Below, one piece after another: positions 8,222-14,077 of a DNA stretch of 64,000 bases (positions are counted from its first letter, which is position 1; every line of letters starts with the position of its first letter). The DNA comes from an uncultured Lachnospiraceae bacterium (GTDB lineage: Bacteria > Bacillota > Clostridia > Lachnospirales > Lachnospiraceae), in assembly GCA_910577785.1 (NCBI GenBank), contig CAJTNT010000010.1:1-64000 (forward strand). Direction: 5' to 3'. The notes beneath the pieces were generated by a model, which saw nothing but the letters and a program-made list of their open reading frames with translations, had not been told where the DNA came from and searched no databases. The position numbers and the translations under genes are program-made.

Positions 8222-8593
8222 TCATAACGGGTAAATGGTTGGCAGTTTGGCTTTTACTTCGCCAACGTCCTTTTTGAGGTTCTGGACATCATTCATCAGA
8301 TAATTTACCTTGATCTCATTTGCGATATGGTGGCCAGCTGCTGAAAGGGAAGGGTTTATCTTTTTGGCAAGGCCGCTAAACTCTTCGGCAATTAACAGGA
8401 TATTTTGGTTCGTGACGTTTTCCAGGGTGGATTGGAGGCCGGAAAGCTGCTGGCTTAATTTCAGCATCGTATCTTTTAGGGCTGCGACGTCATTTCGGAT
8501 ATCCCGCACCTCTGCTTCTAAATGTTCCATCTTCTCCAACTTCTCTAATTCTGGTTTACAGCTGTCTGTCATTTCAGAGGTTTCAGATGACAC
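8222..8593 (-). CDS. Small coiled-coil protein of unknown function
   Basis: 123 residues, not recognised as a named family. The sequence is almost wholly helical with heptad-like spacing of Leu/Ile/Val (EKLEKMEHLEAEVRDIRNDV, LKDTMLKLSQQLSGLQ and VQNLKKDVGEVK), so coiled-coil oligomerisation is likely. There is no membrane segment. The start is GTG with a weak ribosome site; an ATG seven codons in is an alternative. It stands alone, divergent from neuB, in a region full of gene remnants, so it may itself be the surviving piece of a longer (for example regulator-type) protein. Confidence 0.55.
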   Translation of the reverse strand: MSSETSEMTDSCKPELEKLEKMEHLEAEVRDIRNDVAALKDTMLKLSQQLSGLQSTLENVTNQNILLIAEEFSGLAKKINPSLSAAGHHIANEIKVNYLMNDVQNLKKDVGEVKAKLPTIYPL

Positions 8594-8797
8594 AATCCTG
8601 TCTACCTTCCATTGGCTTGTGCATACGCCTCAGATACGTAAGGAAATGAGGAATTTAATGCTTTGCAGCCATTTGGAAAAGGGTACGGAACGAGTATTGG
8701 ATGTAATCCTTAAATAGAATACATAAAGCACTTGATTACACAGTTATCATAGAGAATACAAGGAAAAGATGTGGGGAAATAATTAGGAGGTTTTAGA

Positions 8798-9868
8798 ATG
8801 AGCAATATCATTAACAGGGTGAAAAACGGTGAGTTTGTCTTAATTGCCGAAATCGGTGTAAATTATTATGACATTGCTAAAAAAGAGGGGATTTCCAATA
8901 TGGAAGCCGCTAAGAAAATGGTATTAGAAGCGAAGAAGGCGGGAATCCATGCTGTGAAGTTTCAGTCATACAAGGCAGCTACCTTGCCAGCAAAGGAATC
9001 TCCCGCATACTGGGACATGACGGAAGAATGCACTGCGTCCCAGTACGAGCTATTTCGGAAATATGACTCCTTTGGCTATCCGGAATATGAAGAGTTGTCC
9101 AGGTATAGCTGGGAACAGGGCATTGAGTTTTTATCCACAGCCTTTGACATAGAGTCTGCAGATTATTTGGAAGGCTTAATGGATGTCTATAAAATTTCAT
9201 CCTCTGATTTGAATAACCGTCCCTTCGTGGAATATCAGGCCAAAAAAGGGAAGCCGATCCTGCTGTCGGCAGGTGCATCGAATGCAGATGAGATTGATGC
9301 TGCCATTGGCTGTATACGGGAGTATAACAAACAGCCTATTGTCTTGATGCATTGTGTATTGGAATATCCAACACCTTATTCCCATGCAAATCTAAATAAA
9401 ATTGTTTCCTTGAAAGAGCGTTATCTAGATTTGATTACTGGCTATTCTGACCACACTAAACCTGACGCATGTGCAGACGTGATAAAGACAGCCTATAACC
9501 TGGGAGCCCAAGCAGTGGAAAAGCACTTTACCTTGGACAAGACCCTTCCAGGGAATGACCATTATCATGCCATGAATCCCCAGGATGCGCGGAAGATATT
9601 GGAGGGGATTGCCTTTTTTCATAGCATACGGGGAAGCTATGAGCTTTCCTGCCTGGAAAGCGAGCAGGCTGCCCGGCAAAACGCAAGGCGCTCCCTCATT
9701 AGTATGGTGGAGATAAAGAAGGGTACGCCTGTGAGGGAACATATGCTGACTTTTAAGCGCCCTGGGACAGGCATCCATCCAGAGGATTTGGAAAAGCTGG
9801 TTGGCAGGCGGGCAAAGATAGATATATCAGAGGATATGGTGCTGCAATGGGGGATGTTCGAGGGATAA
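8798..9868 (+). CDS. neuB: N-acetylneuraminate synthase family protein
   Basis: Condenses phosphoenolpyruvate with an amino sugar (ManNAc or a bacillosamine-type diamino hexose) to give sialic, legionaminic or pseudaminic acid. 356 residues: a TIM-barrel NeuB domain (IAEIGVNYYD near residue 16, VKFQSYKA, KISSSDLNN, LLSAGAS, MHCVLEYPTP, GYSDHT, VEKHFTLDKTLPGNDHYHAMNP) followed by a C-terminal SAF antifreeze-like domain (ARRSLISMVEIKKGTPV ... KRPGTGIHP). AGGAGG precedes the ATG. No epimerase, CMP-sugar synthetase or sialyltransferase is nearby, so it is either an orphan or works with genes elsewhere. The truncated PIG-L deacetylase at 13.5 kb may be a leftover from the same former glycan locus (inference). 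Confidence 0.92.
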   Translation: MSNIINRVKNGEFVLIAEIGVNYYDIAKKEGISNMEAAKKMVLEAKKAGIHAVKFQSYKAATLPAKESPAYWDMTEECTASQYELFRKYDSFGYPEYEELSRYSWEQGIEFLSTAFDIESADYLEGLMDVYKISSSDLNNRPFVEYQAKKGKPILLSAGASNADEIDAAIGCIREYNKQPIVLMHCVLEYPTPYSHANLNKIVSLKERYLDLITGYSDHTKPDACADVIKTAYNLGAQAVEKHFTLDKTLPGNDHYHAMNPQDARKILEGIAFFHSIRGSYELSCLESEQAARQNARRSLISMVEIKKGTPVREHMLTFKRPGTGIHPEDLEKLVGRRAKIDISEDMVLQWGMFEG

Positions 9869-9901
9869 GATTCACATGGACTGCTTGATTATCATAACTT
9901 A

Positions 9902-9962
9902 AATTGCCAGGTATCTGTCAGGGCTATTTTTGGTCTTTATAGATTCCTGGCAATTCTTTTCA
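9902..9962 (+). terminator. Terminator-like hairpin after neuB
   Basis: AATTGCCAGG (9902-9911) pairs perfectly with CCTGGCAATT (9946-9955), followed by a CTTTTC tail. The 34-nt loop is long, so efficiency is uncertain. Confidence 0.5.
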
Positions 9963-9967
9963 TTAAT

Positions 9968-10162
9968 ATGCCTACTCCGCCAGCGACCTATGAGGAAATC
10001 AAGGATTATGTGTTGGAGCATAGCGGACTAAAAGTAAGTATTTTTTATATTGCACAAATAAAGCAGATGGTTTTGAAATTACTAAGGCTGTCTAAAAGTT
10101 GTAAACTGGCGAATACAAATATCGACAAAGTTCAGGTTTTATGTTATACTGAATCCAGTTAA
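9968..10162 (+). pseudogene. Fragment of the C-terminal tail of a 23S rRNA uracil methyltransferase
   Basis: The first ~30 residues contain ATYEEIKDYVLEHSGL and VSIFYIAQIKQ, closely resembling the C-terminal extension I recall on RlmD/RumA-type methyltransferases of Lachnospiraceae (TYEEIKAYVLEKYGLKVS..YIAQVK). Beyond IKQM the reading frame loses similarity, and there is no upstream methyltransferase domain, so this looks like a decayed 3' gene fragment that ended up here by recombination. An independent small protein starting at ATG 9968 is possible but lacks a ribosome site. Confidence 0.5.
10122..10150 (+). promoter_or_regulatory. Promoter of the AT-rich two-gene cassette
   Basis: TCGACA, 17-bp spacer, TATACT; each box is one mismatch from consensus. 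It lies 45 nt before the ATG at 10196 and would drive the TM protein and the peptidase together. Confidence 0.6.
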
Positions 10163-10195
10163 GTTGGATAATATAGATTGAAAGGATAGATACTA

Positions 10196-10870
10196 ATGGC
10201 TGAGTATTATATTTCATATAAAGAATTAGAGAATCTTCTTGACCAATATATCGCAGAAGCGGCTGATGGTACACAGTTAATCGAACATAAAGCAGAAATA
10301 TTGTCAGCTTTAACAGGAGACTATGAACAAGAAAATTGGGATTCTGCAAAAGAGATGATTTCTTTATGGGAAAATCAGATAAATACACCGAGTCAGTTAT
10401 TATTAGGGTCGAGATATATACGGGTACAACAAATTATGCTAAATTTTTTGAAAGTAGCTTGTGTATCGGGTTTAATTGATGCATTAATAGTGTATATTTC
10501 ACAAGGAAACTTTACAGGGTTTACAGTTTCTGTTGGCTCAGGTATTGCTGTGGCACTATGGGAATTGTTTACTACTGTAAAGAAACTGGATGATTGGGAT
10601 TTTTGTGTATATATGCAAGCTACAACACATTTTAGGGAATATAACGAATTTACAATCGAAGATTTGAAAAGTTGGTTTCCAGATGCAGAACGTCCGATTT
10701 GCAATATGCATAATAATACTTGGGATTGTGATTATTTAGAAGAGGCTACAGATATTTGTAAAATGCTTCAGAAGCAAGCGTTGGAGAAGGCCTTGAAATC
10801 ATTGTATGATAAGGGACTCCTTATGGCAAAGAAGGACGCCCGTAAATATGTTTTCAAATTTAAAAAGTAA
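10196..10870 (+). CDS. Unknown two-TM protein, first gene of AT-rich cassette
   Basis: 224 residues, family not recognised. An N-terminal helical cytoplasmic part (residues 1-78, acidic) is followed by a membrane hairpin: TM1 about 80-101 (LNFLKVACVSGLIDALIVYI) and TM2 about 108-128 (FTVSVGSGIAVALWELFTTV), joined by a short polar turn. The last 75 residues are soluble, with a helix-rich end (LEKALKSLYDKGLLMAKK) that could be a small winged-helix-like fold. Base composition is far more AT-rich than in flanking core genes, suggesting transfer. The next gene starts 30 nt after its stop, so the two very likely form one transcript. The layout resembles two-TM effector proteins of prokaryotic conflict systems (for example SLATT-type), but that is only an architectural analogy. 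Confidence 0.8.
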   Translation: MAEYYISYKELENLLDQYIAEAADGTQLIEHKAEILSALTGDYEQENWDSAKEMISLWENQINTPSQLLLGSRYIRVQQIMLNFLKVACVSGLIDALIVYISQGNFTGFTVSVGSGIAVALWELFTTVKKLDDWDFCVYMQATTHFREYNEFTIEDLKSWFPDAERPICNMHNNTWDCDYLEEATDICKMLQKQALEKALKSLYDKGLLMAKKDARKYVFKFKK

Positions 10871-10900
10871 TATGTATACGATGGGAGGAGGGAGCTTGAG

Positions 10901-12577
10901 GTGAAAGATGAAGAAAAACAAGATAATTTAGATTATGGTAAAAATAACGAATTGGTAGGGGAATTGGAATATGAGGAAGAAATTTTCACTGTTATAACAG
11001 ATAATAATTATAAGGAAGTTATATTTGATTTTTGTGAAATAATCTTTAGGAATAGTATATTTGAAACTGTTGATACTGGAAGTGATGTGATACATAGTTT
11101 TATGCTTGATTTAAGCAGGCTTCTAGAACAGTTACCAAGACCATATACCATAGTCCAAGAATTTTATCATATTGACCCCAGCTATAGAGATACTTATTAC
11201 ACATATTTCTCGAATCAGCACTTTCAAGTAAGAAGGTATTCTCGGAGGTTATCCTTTTTTGCTGAAATAATGAGCGAAGAAGACTTTTTTGTGCAAGATG
11301 AAGAAAGACAGAAGCGAATCGCAGAGCATTTTATGGGCGCTTGTGTCATAAATCCTTTAACGACAGGAGTAATTGGACGCACCTTAATAAATCCTTTGTA
11401 TGTTTTAAATCCAACAATACTGCCTGTATATGTTCGCTTGTCTAAGTTTGAATTGAATGTTTATGGAAAAAAATTTTATGTTAATGCTTTTCCATATCGT
11501 ATGCAAGATGAGGAAACTATGAGGTGTGCAGAGGTATCACTGCTAAATTTGTTAGAATATTATGCTAATAGTTATCATGATTATAAAAGTGTTGTGCCGA
11601 GTGAGATATTGGAAAATGAGCAAAAGCATAGTCATGAGAGAGTCTTGCCTTCTAGGGGAATTTCTTATCCTATATTGACAAAAGTATTGTCTGAGTTTGG
11701 GTTTTCACCAAGGCTGTATAATTTATCTTCTATAGATAAATATAGTTTATCTCAAATCACACAGGAAGATGAATTAAAAAGATGTTTGCATTATTACATA
11801 GAATCTGGTATTCCTGTCGCATTAAATTTATTGCCAGTGGGGAATAGTGGTTCAGGTCATTCCATGGTTTGTATAGGGCATGGAAGCCCTAATGCAGCTT
11901 TAATGAAGAGAGCAAAACGAAATAAATGGATTTCCTGGGAAAATAAAGAGCATTGCCATCCACTTATAAATTCTGCTGATTTTTATGAAACTTATGTTGT
12001 AGTAGATGATAATCAACCAGTATATCAAGTCAAACCATTTCGGCATCTTTCAATGTATCCTGATATGAGAGTGGAAAATATTGCTGTTCCTTTATATAAG
12101 AGAATGTTTTTGGATGCATCAGATGCTGCAGCAATTGTTAGGTCTGTTTTGCATCATGAGCAGTTTGGCATTGATGTGTGGTCTGATAAGTTTTTGCTTG
12201 AAAGAGAGGATGTTATTATAAGGTTATTTATGGCATCATCTCGTAGTTTGAAAAATTTTCGTTCAAATACAATTAAAAATGTTTATGCTAAGGAAGCATA
12301 TGTCATAGTACCTATGCCACGTTTTGTATGGGTTTGTGAGTTGTATAGGGAAAGTGATTATGAGGAGTTAAAGGCTTTTGGAGAAATTGTTATTGATGCA
12401 ACATCAGCATTTGGAAGAGGGCATAGCGTTTGTAGTTTAATATTGATGCATTATCCCAAGGTGATAGGTATTCGTTATCCAGAACAAACAAACCCTGAGA
12501 TTGACGAAATGGTTGAGTTAGAGGATGACGAACTCTTTGATGGGTATCAAAGGAATTTGTGTAAAATAAAAACCTAA
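10901..12577 (+). CDS. Papain-like/C39-like cysteine peptidase of unknown family, second gene of cassette
   Basis: 558 residues with no signal peptide or TM helix. A GTG start follows GGGAGGAGGGAG. The central region has a plausible papain-fold triad in the right order: Cys209 in RCAEVSLLNLLEYY (helix after the nucleophile), His320 in GSGHSMVCIGHG, and Asp369 or Asp370 in VVVDDNQPVY. The spacing and the GHSMV-IGH and V-DDN motifs recall C39-like or bacteriocin-leader-type peptidases, with AEVS in place of the usual GPA. The N-terminal 200 residues and the C-terminal 180 residues match nothing I recognise; the C-terminal part repeats a GHSV-type motif (RGHSVCSLILMHYP near 507). AT-rich like its partner. 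Protease activity and substrate are inferred from motifs only. Confidence 0.75.
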   Translation: MKDEEKQDNLDYGKNNELVGELEYEEEIFTVITDNNYKEVIFDFCEIIFRNSIFETVDTGSDVIHSFMLDLSRLLEQLPRPYTIVQEFYHIDPSYRDTYYTYFSNQHFQVRRYSRRLSFFAEIMSEEDFFVQDEERQKRIAEHFMGACVINPLTTGVIGRTLINPLYVLNPTILPVYVRLSKFELNVYGKKFYVNAFPYRMQDEETMRCAEVSLLNLLEYYANSYHDYKSVVPSEILENEQKHSHERVLPSRGISYPILTKVLSEFGFSPRLYNLSSIDKYSLSQITQEDELKRCLHYYIESGIPVALNLLPVGNSGSGHSMVCIGHGSPNAALMKRAKRNKWISWENKEHCHPLINSADFYETYVVVDDNQPVYQVKPFRHLSMYPDMRVENIAVPLYKRMFLDASDAAAIVRSVLHHEQFGIDVWSDKFLLEREDVIIRLFMASSRSLKNFRSNTIKNVYAKEAYVIVPMPRFVWVCELYRESDYEELKAFGEIVIDATSAFGRGHSVCSLILMHYPKVIGIRYPEQTNPEIDEMVELEDDELFDGYQRNLCKIKT

Positions 12578-12647
12578 AAAACCATGAAATATTTAAGATG
12601 AAAACCCATATATTATTGGTAAACGATATTTGCTACTTTGCAGATGT

Positions 12648-12676
12648 TGACAATTGGGGCGTTTTGTGCTAGAATA
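12648..12676 (+). promoter_or_regulatory. Consensus sigma-A promoter of the small ORF
   Basis: TTGACA, 17-bp spacer, TAGAAT: a perfect -35 and a -10 with one mismatch. It lies between the peptidase gene and the 65-residue ORF, so that ORF has its own strong transcript with a leader of about 85 nt. Confidence 0.75.
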
Positions 12677-12766
12677 CACAAGATGTGGTAAGATTTGTGA
12701 AGAGGAGGTCTCTGAAAGTTTGTCGGAGATTTGAAAAATCGTTTGTACGACGGAGGGATAGTAGCC

Positions 12767-12964
12767 ATGAGCATAAGTAGGATATTGAGTAAAGAAATGA
12801 ATAAAAGTGGAGGAAGTGCTAGATTAGTAAAAGTTCCTGCTAATAGACGTCCAACAGCTGAAACACTTAAAAAACTTGAACGAGAAATTTCTGCACAAGT
12901 AATTGCCAATGAAGCTATGCGTAGTAGAAGTATGCAAAACGCTTCTAAAATGTCAAAGTGGTAA
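12767..12964 (+). CDS. Small basic protein of unknown function
   Basis: 65 residues starting MSISRILSKEM, with CGGAGGG eight nucleotides before the ATG; an upstream in-frame start at 12731 lacks a ribosome site. The protein is hydrophilic, basic and probably helical in the middle (TAETLKKLEREISAQVIANEAM). No family recognised. It is AT-rich like the preceding cassette but has a separate strong promoter, so it could be a regulator, antitoxin-like partner or unrelated passenger. A terminator hairpin follows about 90 nt after the stop. Confidence 0.6.
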   Translation: MSISRILSKEMNKSGGSARLVKVPANRRPTAETLKKLEREISAQVIANEAMRSRSMQNASKMSKW

Positions 12965-13053
12965 TGTTTGTGAAAATAATAGCGAATTATTGTTTTAAAT
13001 ATTTAAGGATATATGAGTGCTTGTATGGGTAAACATTTCTATATCCTACGTAG

Positions 13054-13092
13054 CCGAGAGGTTTTCACAATGAAAATCCCTCGGTTTATTTT
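13054..13092 (+). terminator. Intrinsic terminator after the small ORF
   Basis: CCGAGAGGTTTTC (13054-13066) pairs imperfectly with GAAAATCCCTCGG (13072-13084), followed by the T-rich tail TTTATTTTA. Confidence 0.65.
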
Positions 13093-13161
13093 ATCTTATA
13101 GAAAAGGCCTTAATATATTAGTGTAAAAAAGTGTAGGCTTTCCTATAGTAAACGGTAGATA

Positions 13162-13283
13162 GGTTCTTTCCATCGTTAGTTAAAGTTATTTTGATAAAGC
13201 GCCATTTTACTACATAAATAGGGATAAGAAGTAGAGGAAAATATGGAATAACACTTTAAAATCAACAAAGTCTGGAAAGAACC
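13162..13283. repeat. Possible MITE-like inverted-repeat element
   Basis: GGTTCTTTCCA at 13162-13172 and its exact complement TGGAAAGAACC at 13273-13283 enclose about 100 bp of AT-rich noncoding DNA. Flanking bases on the outer side (TAGATA / TAGATA-like) are also partly related. Short, so chance cannot be excluded. Confidence 0.4.
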
Positions 13284-13348
13284 GATAGATAGTGCGTACC
13301 TCGACTGCGAAGGAAAAATGTGTGACAATAGACTATATTTCTATCACG

Positions 13349-13381
13349 GGTATCAAAAGTTAAGTCTCAACTTTTGATACC
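13349..13381. repeat. Perfect 13-bp stem hairpin before tnpA remnant
   Basis: GGTATCAAAAGTT (13349-13361), 7-nt loop, AACTTTTGATACC (13369-13381). There is no U-tract. It sits 19 nt before the ATG of the tnpA remnant and may be a transcription- or transposition-control structure of the old insertion sequence. Confidence 0.7.
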
Positions 13382-13400
13382 ACTATCAGGAGGTAAGTCT

Positions 13401-13535
13401 ATGAAAGCAGAAACAACCATGGTGGCTGAGCAGTGCCATTTAAAGGAATGGGATGCACAGATCCGGGACTGCCAGAGCCGCCCGGTAAGGCAGCGGTGGG
13501 AAGCGATGCGGTTATGGTTATGGAAAATGTGTTAG
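13401..13535 (+). pseudogene. tnpA: IS66-type accessory protein TnpA, 5' remnant
   Basis: An ATG with AGGAGG eight nt upstream starts a 44-residue frame beginning MKAETTMVAEQ with WDAQIRDCQSRP, which resembles the N-terminus of small TnpA proteins of IS66-family elements in Clostridia. The frame then runs into unrelated sequence and stops at 13535, inside the PIG-L fragment. The rest of the element (tnpB, the large transposase and the right end) is absent. A preserved ribosome site now feeds a truncated peptide. Confidence 0.55.
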
Positions 13536-13942
13536 TGGTTGCAGCCCATCCAGATGATGAGCTTTTGGGGGTAGGAGGGACAATCCGTAAGCTGACGGAA
13601 CAGGGAGCCTGCTGCCGGGCAGTGATTGTCGGGGAAGGCATTAGTTCCAGGGCAGCCAGCCGGAAAGACGCAGATCCCTATGAAATGGACAGGCTTAAGG
13701 AGGATGCCAGAAAGGCAGCGGATATCGTTGGCTATGCGTCAATTGATTTTGGCAGCCTGCCAGATAACAGGCTGGATGGGATGGAATTGTTGGATAGGAT
13801 GCGATGTTATCAGAGCGAGAGTGCAGCCTTCCCGCATCCCCGGAGTGAGGAGGCGCTGTGCGCATTGGCTGCATTCCGTGGGAGCAATATAGGCGTTGGC
13901 AGGGCGGAGGCCTTTATGGCGCTGCGGGAGGTATATCGTTAG
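13514..13942 (+). pseudogene. PIG-L/LmbE-type deacetylase with internal deletion
   Basis: 142 residues. The N-terminal half is typical of zinc-dependent N-acetylglucosamine deacetylases: VLVVAAHPDDELLGVGGTI (metal-binding AHPDDE) and DFGSLPDNRLD. It then jumps straight to the family C-terminus (YQSE...FPHPRSEEALCALAAFRG...AEAF). The region of about 70-100 residues in between, which carries the HGGDLNIDHR-type metal and catalytic histidines, is missing, and the join is in frame. The product is almost surely inactive as an enzyme. There is no own ribosome site; it sits directly behind the tnpA remnant. Family members act in glycan or sialic-type sugar loci, matching the nearby orphan neuB. Confidence 0.75.
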
Positions 13943-13952
13943 CAGGAGAGTG

Positions 13953-13979
13953 GGGGCATTCTATTTTTCAGAATGCCCC
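13953..13979. terminator. Hairpin between convergent genes
   Basis: GGGGCATTCT (13953-13962), loop ATTTTTC, AGAATGCCCC (13970-13979). A perfect 10-bp GC-rich stem between the PIG-L remnant and the end of the large minus-strand gene; no clear U-tract on either side, so terminator function is tentative. Confidence 0.45.
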
Positions 13980-14077
13980 TGATTGCTATTCTCTCACTGT
14001 AAAACGGGTCTGCTGCTTCCTTTGTCTGGGGCATAAAAGTACCCCTCTTTATTGCCCAGTATGCGTTTGGCGGCCGC

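Larger units (their letters stand above)
12965..13400. other. Gene-free stretch with terminator, inverted repeats and hairpin
   Basis: No credible coding sequence. It holds a terminator at 13054-13092, an 11-bp inverted repeat enclosing about 122 bp (13162-13283), and a perfect 13-bp stem hairpin at 13349-13381 just before the IS66 remnant. AT-rich throughout; looks like mobile-element debris. Confidence 0.7.

Noticed and set aside
8310..8717. Open frame antisense to the small coiled-coil ORF, ending with a plausible HTPQIRKEMRNLML-like tail
   Set aside because: Most of it is the antisense of the coiled-coil ORF. The tail (8620-8717) could be a 3' gene fragment, but I recognise no family.
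13433..13513. GTG start extending the PIG-L fragment by 27 residues
   Set aside because: The extension is the tnpA remnant read in another frame and has no own ribosome site.
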